Part shown: positions 5,838-12,153 of the stretch, one piece after another
Numbering within the stretch: position 1 is the first letter of the stretch
Layout of the letters: each line of letters begins with the position of its first letter
Assembly: GCA_902495525.1 (NCBI GenBank)
Contig: CABUXL010000034.1
Coordinates: 1-16,500, forward strand
Reading direction: 5' to 3'
From: an uncultured Collinsella sp.
GTDB taxonomy: Bacteria; Actinomycetota; Coriobacteriia; Coriobacteriales; Coriobacteriaceae
Length of the DNA: 16,500 nucleotides
Notes under the pieces: generated by a model
Seen by the model: only the letters and a program-made list of their open reading frames with translations
Databases searched by the model: none
Told to the model about the DNA's origin: nothing
Position numbers and translations under genes: made by a program

Positions 5838-8579
5838 TCATTCGTCGAGCAGGAGGTCCGAGGAGCCGAGGCGCTCTTCTCGCGCCGGGGCGGCGCTCAC
5901 GCTTATGTAGTCGAAGACATATGCGATCTCGCTTACGGGAACCTCTACGCGATAGCGCGTCGAGATACTCGAGAAGCTCTGCCTGAAGGACTCGATGAAA
6001 TCGGCACGCTCCTCCTCGAAGCGGTCCTGGCCAACGTAGGTCTCAATGGGGTTTCTGGTAACAAGGCGCTCGACGAGACAGCAGAGGTGGACGTAGAGCC
6101 CAATGATGGCGTTGCTGCCGATCTTCTCGCCTGTCCTGCGCTGAAGCTCGTGCACGGCGCTCTCAATCTCGTGGAATAGCCGCTCCGGGTCGAGGATGGT
6201 GATGGAGCGGATGACGTTCTGCAGCGTCATGTTCGAGAGCAGCTTCTCGTGGAAAGAAGAGAGCTCGGAAGCGTCAAGCCACCTGCCGAACACGGCATCG
6301 ACCTTAGAGGCGGACGCCGTCGACATGATGTCCTCGAGGGCGACGAAGGGGACGGAGGCGACCCCGGGGTCTCCCGTGCCGATGACGGCGCAGACGCGGT
6401 GCTCGGAGAAAACGGCGTCGTTCGACCCGTTCGCGACAAGCTGCTTGAAGGGCCTCGTGAGCAGGCGCGCGCCTATGGTGCGCGGGAGGCTCTGCGAGAC
6501 GAGCTGGCGTATCCTCTCCGCGGCGTCGACCCCGGACTCGGAGCAGAAGACGATGGCGTCCTCACGGTTGATGCGCTCGATCACCTTGCAGTGCGTCACG
6601 CACGCGGCGGTCGCATCGCCAAGAACCTCGGCGATGGACTTGCCGCCGAGCAGCCCGACCCCGATCTCGAGCGCAAGACCGGTAGAGACGTTGTTCACCA
6701 CGCCGATAGTGGAGTCGGTAACGTTCTCGAGGGCCTTATAGGCCTCCTCCAAGGAGCCCATATCGACGAGGAACACAACCCCGGTGCAGTAGGAATGGCG
6801 GTCGACGAGGCGCTGGAGCGGACCGACGATGTCCTTCAGCTGCTGGTCGTAGGGCATGTCGACCGCCTCGTACACATGCATGCCGAGCATACGGTTCGCC
6901 GCGTCGGCGATGCTCGTCGCCGTTGAGTAGCCGTGGGACAAGATGACGCAGAGCGTTCGAAGGGCCTTCGCGTCGCGAGACTCCGATGCGACGCACAGCG
7001 TCAGAAGCGTCTTCGTGAAGTGATCGAGCGAGATTCCCAGCGCCCCTTCCACGTCTGCGGCGACCTGATCGGAGACACTCGAGGCAAACGGCAATTCGGA
7101 GGTCACGGCACCGAGGAGATGGGAGATTTGCTCCGCACAGGCAGACTTTCGCTTAGCCAGGCCGATACCCGGCCACAACTGCAGGCAAATCTCCTGGGCC
7201 AGTAGAAAAGCGACCTTCCTCGAAAGCTCGATGCCATAAGAAGAGCCTGCGTCGGCAAGGACCGCGCCCACGACGCGCTCGAAGGCGCGCGACCTCGAGG
7301 AGGCGACGCCGTGGTCGAAGATCAAGTGATCCTCAACGCCGCGCACAGCGGAGACAGCTTGCGAGACAAGCTCGGAGACAGAGAGCTCCCCGGCGCAGAA
7401 TCGCTCATCGAGGGAGCACAGGGCATCGAGCGCCTGCTCGACCGGCCCTGTGCTCTCGGCGGCATCCAGAGACGCGTCGATCAGAACGCCATCGTCGGGC
7501 TGTTGATCGATCTGCGCGGAGGAGAGGAGCCCGCTGGGAAGAAGATACGGGCGAACGACGACGTAGTCGCCCTCGCGATTGAGGAACGCTTTGGCGCAGC
7601 AGTTCGTCACGCAGGCGCGCAAGCCGGCGATGTTATCGGAAAAGTCCGCGTTCACGAGGCAACGGTATGCGCCGCGGCTGATCTTCACATCAGAACCGAT
7701 TCGGCACCCCTCGCTGCGCAGGAAGCTCAAGATGAGATCCTCGCGCTCCTCGGGGGTCCGCTCCTTGAGTGAGGGGACGCGGGCACAGATGGGCATTTTG
7801 CTGTAGGCCGAGGAAACCTTCAGGTCATCGGCGGAAAGCGTCGTCGAAAGAACGAGGCGAGCGCGCGGCGCATCTTGGGAGGCATCGAGCCCGAGGGCCG
7901 TCGCAAGGCAGTGCTCCATCGCAGAGGGAGAGAGTGCCTCGATGCCGTTGACAAAGACCACACCCCCGCGCGCTTTCGCGATCGACTCGTCAAGAAGCCC
8001 GTTGAACGAGGCGGCGTCCGGGACCCCGGCGCAGTCGATGCGCACATAGGAGGAGTCGCGGGACAGCAAGCCCTGGTTCTTGCCGTACTCGTACACAAGG
8101 CGAGAAAGGAAAGACTTACCGACACCCACGCCGCCGCTCAAGAGGATGGGCAGGCCAAACGGAGGGTACTGAACCGCAGCCTTGCACTGCTCGACAACGG
8201 AGCTGAGGCTCATGTCGAAGCCCACGGCACGCGCGAAGTCGCGGTGATCGGCGATTCCCGTCGCCTGGATGAGGTCGGCGAGCGAGGCGTACTCGCTTGC
8301 AGAGAGCTTTACCTGAAAACGCTTCTGGAACGCGCGGCGATGAAAATAACGGACAGGCCTGCCCGCCACCTTAACCACAAGACCGGCGCGAACAAGGTCG
8401 TTGAGGTACTGGCTCGCCAGGCTCCTGGAGATGATGAGCGTCTCGGCGATGTCGGAGGTGGACAGATGGGCAAGGTCGTCGAGCGAGACGGCAGAGGTGA
8501 GGGCCTCGAGATACTCGAGAATCCTGTCCCTCATGTCGACGGGTTTCTTTGCCAAGCTGTCCTGTGTGGTCTTGTCCAT
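5838..8579 (-). CDS. LevR-like PRD/AAA+ transcriptional regulator lacking the sigma-54 contact loop
   Basis: A 913-residue PTS-controlled regulator. In order: winged helix-turn-helix (about 15-80, IAETLIISRSLASQYLNDL, then GRPVRYF); AAA+ domain (about 120-350) with Walker A GGVGVGKS (149-156); a first PRD-like region (about 400-530); an EIIA-Man-like domain (about 540-660) with H549 in LSHGYSTATS; an EIIB-like piece with C679 in IVFCSESG; and a C-terminal PRD (about 780-890) with H831. This is the LevR order. The central domain is degenerate: only about 20 residues separate RIDCAGVPDAASF from GGVVFVNG, GAFTGA is absent, and the Walker B site reads V-N-G-I-E where D-E is expected. Sigma-54 activation therefore looks impossible. 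GGAGG lies 9 nt before ATG 8579. It most likely controls the PTS operon directly downstream. Confidence 0.88.
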   Translation of the reverse strand: MDKTTQDSLAKKPVDMRDRILEYLEALTSAVSLDDLAHLSTSDIAETLIISRSLASQYLNDLVRAGLVVKVAGRPVRYFHRRAFQKRFQVKLSASEYASLADLIQATGIADHRDFARAVGFDMSLSSVVEQCKAAVQYPPFGLPILLSGGVGVGKSFLSRLVYEYGKNQGLLSRDSSYVRIDCAGVPDAASFNGLLDESIAKARGGVVFVNGIEALSPSAMEHCLATALGLDASQDAPRARLVLSTTLSADDLKVSSAYSKMPICARVPSLKERTPEEREDLILSFLRSEGCRIGSDVKISRGAYRCLVNADFSDNIAGLRACVTNCCAKAFLNREGDYVVVRPYLLPSGLLSSAQIDQQPDDGVLIDASLDAAESTGPVEQALDALCSLDERFCAGELSVSELVSQAVSAVRGVEDHLIFDHGVASSRSRAFERVVGAVLADAGSSYGIELSRKVAFLLAQEICLQLWPGIGLAKRKSACAEQISHLLGAVTSELPFASSVSDQVAADVEGALGISLDHFTKTLLTLCVASESRDAKALRTLCVILSHGYSTATSIADAANRMLGMHVYEAVDMPYDQQLKDIVGPLQRLVDRHSYCTGVVFLVDMGSLEEAYKALENVTDSTIGVVNNVSTGLALEIGVGLLGGKSIAEVLGDATAACVTHCKVIERINREDAIVFCSESGVDAAERIRQLVSQSLPRTIGARLLTRPFKQLVANGSNDAVFSEHRVCAVIGTGDPGVASVPFVALEDIMSTASASKVDAVFGRWLDASELSSFHEKLLSNMTLQNVIRSITILDPERLFHEIESAVHELQRRTGEKIGSNAIIGLYVHLCCLVERLVTRNPIETYVGQDRFEEERADFIESFRQSFSSISTRYRVEVPVSEIAYVFDYISVSAAPAREERLGSSDLLLDE

Positions 8580-8603
8580 GACTTCTTACCTCCTCGTACA
8601 AGG

Positions 8604-8609
8604 AGTATA
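8604..8609 (-). promoter_or_regulatory. Possible -10 box for the regulator gene
   Basis: The minus strand reads TATACT 24 nt before the regulator start and just upstream of its GGAGG site. No good -35 hexamer stands 16-18 nt upstream (the 17-nt position reads CCTTCC), so the call rests on the -10 alone. Confidence 0.3.
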
Positions 8610-8718
8610 AGGGGAGAACAGAGAACGGAAGGGGGCGCGTGGGGGAATCAACAGCTCCGAGGAAAAGTCCACCACTTGAGGGGCAGAAAACAACGGCCAT
8701 TGAACATTCAGGGCCGAC

Positions 8719-8744
8719 GCTCAACACTTCGGCTCGACACTTCG
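8719..8744. repeat. Tandem 13-bp repeat upstream of the regulator
   Basis: GCTCAACACTTCG (8719-8731) is followed directly by GCTCGACACTTCG (8732-8744), identical but for one base. It lies about 140-165 nt upstream of the regulator start, between that gene and the nucleosidase terminators. Abutting direct repeats in a regulator's upstream region are a usual form of protein binding site; no function is shown. Confidence 0.5.
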
Positions 8745-8753
8745 CTTTGGAAA

Positions 8754-8806
8754 GGGCCCCGGCGCGCCGGGGTCCCAACATAAAGAAGGGCCCCGGCGCG
8801 CAGGGC
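8754..8806 (-). terminator. Two GC-rich hairpins downstream of the mtnN remnant
   Basis: Just after the mtnN stop the minus strand forms GGCCC-9 nt-GGGCC, then CTTCTTT (first hairpin, 8788-8806), and then a near-perfect palindrome of about 11 bp (8754-8776) followed by TTTCC. The 14-bp block GGGCCCCGGCGCGC occurs in both (8754-8767 and 8788-8801). The first fits the native terminator of the nucleosidase gene; the second may be a backup or a duplicated copy. Confidence 0.6.
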
Positions 8807-9122
8807 CTAAAGCTTAACCATGCGCGCGGCGATGCGGGCGCAGTCGCAGGCGGCCTTCTTCTCGAAGGTGTTGTAGTCGACGACCCGGCCCTCGGCGCAG
8901 GGCTTGTCGCTGATGGCGCGCACGACGACGAGGGGCACGCCGTTGAGATAGGCGGCCTGCGCGATGGTGCAGCCCTCCATCTCGCAGCACAGGTCGCCGA
9001 AGGTCGCGAGGATTCGCTCCTTCTGTTCCGCGGGCGAGACGAACTGGTCGCCGGAGACGACGCGGCCCTTGAGGACCTTAATGTCGGGGGCGACGGCGGC
9101 CGCGGCGGCGCACGCCGCCACC
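8807..9122 (-). pseudogene. mtnN: MTA/SAH nucleosidase, C-terminal half only
   Basis: About 105 codons remain of a gene that normally has about 230. The part kept includes GRVVSGDQFVS, CEMEGCTIAQAAYLNGVPLVVVRAISD with the family's Met-Glu substrate pair and the catalytic Asp in A-I-S-D, and a normal C-terminus MVKL with TAG at 8807-8809. The N-terminal half, with the glutamate that activates water and the first part of the purine pocket, is gone. The open frame continues to an ATG at 9331, but beyond about 9122 it is antisense to a transposase fragment, so that start is false. MTA/SAH nucleosidase cleaves methylthioadenosine and S-adenosylhomocysteine; this copy cannot be active. Confidence 0.85.
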
Positions 9123-9126
9123 AAGG

Positions 9127-9582
9127 GCCGGAACGGATCGCGCAAGATCAAGGCGTCGCCCGGGAGGTCGGGCGTTACCGTCAGCCGGCGCCGCGTCTGC
9201 CGCATCATGAGGGAGAACGGCCTGGCCGGCGCATACGGCAGAAAGAGGTTCAAGGTGCACCCCGGGGCGGTCAACGAGGCCGACGTGTCGAACGTCGTCG
9301 CGCGCGGCTTCGGCGGCAGGGCGCCGTGCACCCATATATGCAGCGACTTGGCCTGCGTGCGCGTCGGGGCGTCGTGGAACTACGTCTGCCTGCTCGTCGA
9401 CCTCTGCAACGGGGAGATCGTCGGCCACTCCGAAGGACCGAGGAGGGACGCGCGAGCTCCGAGCCAAGCTCTTGGATTACGTGCACTGGTACAACAACTT
9501 CAGGATCCACTCGACGCTGGGCTACATGTCGCCGGTCGAGTTCAGGGAGGCGGGGCCGTCCCTCCCGGAATCGTCCAAATAA
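9127..9582 (+). pseudogene. IS3-family transposase OrfB, internally deleted remnant
   Basis: Plus-strand pieces in two frames match IS3-family (IS150-like) OrfB. The first, from GSRKIKA (about 9133) through RRRVCRIMRENGLAGAYGRKRF to VGASWNYVCLLVDLCNGEIVGHSEGPRRDAR (about 9450), covers the HTH_21 region and the opening of the rve core. The second, in another frame from RELRAKLLDY (9451), holds VHWYNNFRIHSTLGYMSPVEF and ends at TAA 9580-9582. Roughly 80 residues between them, including the second Asp and the Glu of the DDE triad, are missing. OrfA and the 5' part of OrfB are absent too. The 5' edge of the fragment meets the mtnN remnant, so it marks the break that cut that gene. Confidence 0.85.
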
Positions 9583-10289
9583 GTGTTGCCAATCCATAGC
9601 CAATCCAGCCATCATCTCCGCGAAGGCGGACGTCAGGAAAAGCTCGGCTTGAGCTCGGTCGGACGCGGTCTGTGGGGCATCATTCAGGCTCAGGGGGTCT
9701 CCTTGTCTTCTTCGGTCGCAACCTGAATGATAGGGACGGCCCCTTCTCTCTTTCCCCTTCGTTTTCGACGCGTCACCCTCTCGGCGGGCTTAAGGCCCGC
9801 GCTCGCGGGTGCAGGGGCTACGCCCAAACCCCAAAAACGTAACGCCGTGCTCGAAGCGTTTCCGGACGTCAGCGTAATCTCAAATCCCGTTCGACAACTC
9901 ATGGGCAAGCCACCTGAGACTACTCATTTCTCCTACTGGCAATGAAGACCTGCGACCTGCAGTTTTGCAAACTGCTTGAAAGCCACCTGCGTTGATTCAC
10001 TTCCTATTGCAGCTGGCGGCTTGCACGCGAAAAGGCATTTAAGTTTCAAAACGGGCGTTTTCGGCGCTATCGAGCCTCCAAAGGCATCCCGCCGCGCCCT
10101 TTGGGACAAAAACAAAAACTCAAAGCCCTGAGTTCGAAAATAGTTTTTGGAGTTGTCCCGACTTTTGTCCCCGAAGCCGACGAAACGCGACAGGGTGTCA
10201 CCTGGCGGCACTCGATTCGAGACGGCACCGAAAACTGGATGCAACCGGAATGACGGGACGGCAGAACCGAAGCCATCGAGTGGGGATAG
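9583..10289. other. Gene-free stretch between the transposase remnant and the rplX terminator
   Basis: I recognise no gene in about 700 bp. Structures seen are: a 10-bp inverted repeat ATCATTCAGG (9679-9688) / CCTGAATGAT (9722-9731); a GCGGGC-ttaag-GCCCGC hairpin near 9785-9801; a direct repeat AAGCCACCTG (about 9909 and 9980); and the long hairpin at 10103-10159. Minus-strand open frames of 72 and 145 codons exist here, but they lack ribosome sites, have atypical composition and match nothing I know. The stretch holds what separates rplX from the rest of the spc operon, so it is probably rearrangement debris plus former intergenic DNA. Confidence 0.45.
10103..10159. other. Long hairpin with an alternative pairing partner
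   Basis: GGGACAA (10103-10109) pairs with TTGTCCC (10153-10159); after a 3/3 internal loop CAAAAACT (10113-10120) pairs with AGTTTTTG (10142-10149). An inner AACTCA/TGAGTT pairing is also possible. A second partner for the outer arm lies at 10163-10171: TTTTGTCCC matches GGGACAAAA (10103-10111) over 9 bp. The direction of transcription, if any, is unknown, and no gene stands next to it on either strand. Confidence 0.5.
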
Positions 10290-10325
10290 AAAAAGGCCCG
10301 GGTGCCGTGGGGCATCCGGGCCTTT
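10290..10325 (-). terminator. Rho-independent terminator after rplX
   Basis: On the minus strand GGCCCGGATGCC (10322-10311) pairs with GGCACCCGGGCC (10306-10295), 12 bp with one wobble and a 4-nt loop, followed by TTTTTC. It begins 26 nt after the rplX stop and ends the ribosomal operon there. Its strength argues that the end of the operon at rplX is a settled feature and not a recent cut. Confidence 0.92.
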
Positions 10326-10351
10326 GCTAGCAACTTGATGTTGCGGGCAGC

Positions 10352-10657
10352 TTAGAACTTGTGGCCGCACTTCTTGCAGACGCGCAGCTTGTTCTTGCCG
10401 TCCTTCTCGTGACCGACGCGGGTAACCTTACCGCACTCGGGGCAAACGAGATTGACGTTGGAGGCGTCGATGGGAGCCTCCTGCGAAACGATGCCGCCCT
10501 GCTGGTTGGCAGCGTTGGGCTTGACGGCCTTCTTGACGACCGAAACGCCCTCGACAACGACCTTGTTCTCGGCGGGGAGAGCACGCAGGACAACGCCCTG
10601 CTTGCCGCGATCCTTACCAGAGAGAACCTGGACCTTATCGCCCTTCTTGATATACAT
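10352..10657 (-). CDS. rplX: Ribosomal protein L24
   Basis: A 101-residue L24, an early assembly protein of the 50S subunit that binds the 5' part of 23S rRNA. The N-terminus IKKGDKVQVLSGKDRGKQG is the KOW motif. The C-terminal half holds CPECGKVTRVG and then RVCKKCGHKF, two C-x-x-C pairs of the kind seen in many bacterial L24 proteins. Length is normal. ATG 10657 has GGGGAGA a few bases upstream and follows the rplN stop by 13 nt. In nearly all bacteria rplE comes next; here a terminator does. Confidence 0.97.
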   Translation of the reverse strand: MYIKKGDKVQVLSGKDRGKQGVVLRALPAENKVVVEGVSVVKKAVKPNAANQQGGIVSQEAPIDASNVNLVCPECGKVTRVGHEKDGKNKLRVCKKCGHKF

Positions 10658-10670
10658 ATATCTCCCCTAA

Positions 10671-11039
10671 CTACAGGGTCTCGGGAGCGAGCGAGACGAT
10701 CTTCATGTACTTCTTGTCACGAAGCTCGCGAGCGACGGGCCCGAAGATACGGGTGCCGACGGGCGAACCATCGTTGTTGATGACAACGCAGGCGTTCTCA
10801 TCAAAGCGAATGTAGGAGCCATCCTTGCGGCGGATCTCCTTAACGGTGCGAACGACGACGCAACGGACAACGTCCTTCTTCTTGACGTTGGCGCCAGGGG
10901 TAGCCTCCTGGACAGCACCGATGAACACATCGCCGATGCCTGCATAACGACGCTTGGAACCGCCAAGCACCTTGATGCAGCGAATCTTGCGAGCGCCGGA
11001 GTTGTCGGCGACGTTCAGCATGGTTTGCATCTGAATCAT
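10671..11039 (-). CDS. rplN: Ribosomal protein L14
   Basis: A 122-residue L14, the family's usual length, part of the 50S face that meets the small subunit near bridges B5/B8. It opens with MIQMQTMLNVADNSGARKIRCIKVLGGSKRRYAG and holds the conserved GSPVGTRIFGPVARELR near the end. GGAGG lies 10 nt before ATG 11039. A 118-nt non-coding gap with a folded element separates it from rpsQ, unlike the tight spacing elsewhere in the operon; in E. coli this same point is the start of the separate spc operon. Confidence 0.97.
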   Translation of the reverse strand: MIQMQTMLNVADNSGARKIRCIKVLGGSKRRYAGIGDVFIGAVQEATPGANVKKKDVVRCVVVRTVKEIRRKDGSYIRFDENACVVINNDGSPVGTRIFGPVARELRDKKYMKIVSLAPETL

Positions 11040-11064
11040 GGTAGATGTTCCTCCGAACTAAGAA

Positions 11065-11130
11065 CCGAAGAGAGGTGCGCAGCCTTTATACGGCCCGTGG
11101 TATGCAAGCCAGGCATACGCACATCTTCGG
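11065..11130 (-). ncRNA. Structured leader before rplN, candidate ribosomal-protein leader RNA
   Basis: On the minus strand CCGAAGA (11130-11124) pairs with TCTTCGG (11071-11065). After a 1/3 internal loop GTGCG (11122-11118) pairs with CGCAC (11079-11075). Inside are a GTATGC/GCATAC hairpin with a 7-nt loop (11118-11100) and a weak GCC/GGC hairpin, giving a three-way-junction-like fold of 66 nt. A TATAAA in the inner part could instead be a -10 box, without a clear -35. The fold ends 25 nt before the rplN start, so it could act on translation of rplN and rplX. Confidence 0.45.
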
Positions 11131-11157
11131 AAACGTACAAGTCGTAAGAGCGACTGC

Positions 11158-11418
11158 TTATTTAGCGCGCTCGACGACCTCGATGAGGCGCCAGCGCTTC
11201 ATCTTGGACATAGGACGGGTCTCCATAACGCGGACGGTATCGCCCACGCCAGCCGTGCACTCCTCGTCGTGAGCGTGCAGCTTCTTGGAGCTGGTCATCA
11301 TCTTGCCGTACTTGGGGTGACGCTTGCGCTCGGTGATGGTGACAACGATGGTCTTGGCACCGGAGACGGAGGTAACGACACCCGTACGGACCTTACGCGA
11401 GTTACGCGAATCAGTCAT
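11158..11418 (-). CDS. rpsQ: Ribosomal protein S17
   Basis: An 86-residue S17, a primary 16S rRNA binder of the 30S body with an OB fold. Recognised by RKVRTGVVTSVSGAKTIVVTITERKRHPKYGK and HDEECTAGVGDTVRVMETRPMSKMKRWRL, both typical of the family. AGGAGA lies 4 nt before ATG 11418, and the rpmC stop is 16 nt upstream. Length is normal. The downstream gap is the longest but one within the operon and carries the rplN leader fold. Confidence 0.97.
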   Translation of the reverse strand: MTDSRNSRKVRTGVVTSVSGAKTIVVTITERKRHPKYGKMMTSSKKLHAHDEECTAGVGDTVRVMETRPMSKMKRWRLIEVVERAK

Positions 11419-11434
11419 GTTCTCTCCTTAGGTC

Positions 11435-11650
11435 CTACTCGGCGACAGCGGACTTCTCCGCTGCGATCTCGCGGGCGCGCTGCTCCGTGAGGACGCGAGC
11501 GATGTCCTTCTTCACGGTGTTGACGCGAGCGGTGTTGTCCAGCTGGCTGGTGGCCATCTGGAAACGAAGGTTAAAGAGCTCGGCGCGCATTTCCTTCAGC
11601 TTCTCAACGAGCTGAGCGTCCGAGAGCTCACGAATCTCTGCGGGCTTCAT
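11435..11650 (-). CDS. rpmC: Ribosomal protein L29
   Basis: A 71-residue L29, a two-helix protein at the peptide exit tunnel beside L23, where SRP and trigger factor dock. MKPAEIRELSDAQLVEKLKEMRAELFNLRFQMATSQLDN is the family's signature, with the usual L-F-N-L-R-F-Q block. ATG 11650 overlaps the rplP stop by one base (TAATG), so the two are translationally coupled. Confidence 0.97.
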   Translation of the reverse strand: MKPAEIRELSDAQLVEKLKEMRAELFNLRFQMATSQLDNTARVNTVKKDIARVLTEQRAREIAAEKSAVAE

Positions 11651-12153
11651 TAGTTCTCCTCCTTGGCGGCGGCGGCGTCCTCAGCAGCCCACTTGGCCTC
11701 GAGAGCGGCCTCCTCAGCCATCTCCTTCTGGATGCGCTGCTCAGCGTTCTTGGCAGCAACAATCTTGGTCTTGATGGGAAGCTTGTGCTGTGCAAGACGC
11801 AGAGCCTCGCGAGCGACCTCCTCGGGCACGCCCTTGACCTCGAACATGATGCGGCCGGGCTTGACGACGGCCACCCACTCCTCGGGGTTACCCTTACCAG
11901 AACCCATGCGAGTCTCGGCAGGCTTCTTGGTGATGGGCTTATCGGGGAAGATCGTGATGTAGACACGACCGCCACGCTTCATGTAGCGGGTCATGGCAAT
12001 ACGAGCGGCCTCGATCTGACGGTTGGTGATCCAATGGGCCTCGAGAGCCTGGATACCAAACTCGCCGAAATGCAGCTCGGTATTACCCTTGGCCTGGCCC
12101 TTCATGGAGCCACGCTGCACCTTGCGGTGAAGAATACGCTTAGGGGCAAGCAC
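11650..12153 (-). CDS. rplP: Ribosomal protein L16 with C-terminal extension
   Basis: A 167-residue L16; the family usually has 136-145 residues. L16 sits near the A-site tRNA elbow and is needed for late 50S assembly. The core (1 to about 132) is typical: PKRILHRKVQRG, GRVYITIFPDKPITKKPAETRMGSGKGNPE and KLPIKTK. Beyond residue 132 lies an extra tail of about 35 residues rich in Ala and Glu (KEMAEEAALEAKWAAEDAAAA), probably helical and acidic. The start is GTG 12153, sharing its first base with the rpsC stop (TAGTG), with GGAGGGG upstream. The extension reads straight into the TAATG overlap with rpmC, so it is not a frame error. Confidence 0.95.
   Translation of the reverse strand: MLAPKRILHRKVQRGSMKGQAKGNTELHFGEFGIQALEAHWITNRQIEAARIAMTRYMKRGGRVYITIFPDKPITKKPAETRMGSGKGNPEEWVAVVKPGRIMFEVKGVPEEVAREALRLAQHKLPIKTKIVAAKNAEQRIQKEMAEEAALEAKWAAEDAAAAKEEN

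Noticed and set aside
5715..5840. Sigma-54 promoter before the PTS operon
   Set aside because: A LevR-type regulator made me look for a TGGCAC/TTGCW pair; none with correct spacing was seen.
4482..6179. Plus-strand open frame of 565 codons
   Set aside because: Antisense to EIIC, EIIB and the regulator; Asp/Gly/His-rich low-complexity translation typical of a shadow frame.
9123..9331. Reading the mtnN frame as an intact 174-residue protein from ATG 9331
   Set aside because: The first 70 codons are antisense to the IS3 transposase fragment and resemble no nucleosidase, so the start is accidental.
9880..9905. GTTCGA motif hinting at a tRNA T-loop
   Set aside because: The flanking bases do not form a T-stem and no acceptor or anticodon stem can be built around it.
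9690..9908. Minus-strand frame of 72 codons in the gap
   Set aside because: No ribosome site and no family match; the composition differs from the neighbouring genes. Kept only as part of the gap description.
9933..10370. Minus-strand frame of 145 codons overlapping the rplX end
   Set aside because: It crosses the rplX terminator and a long hairpin, starts inside rplX in another frame, and has no recognisable motif.
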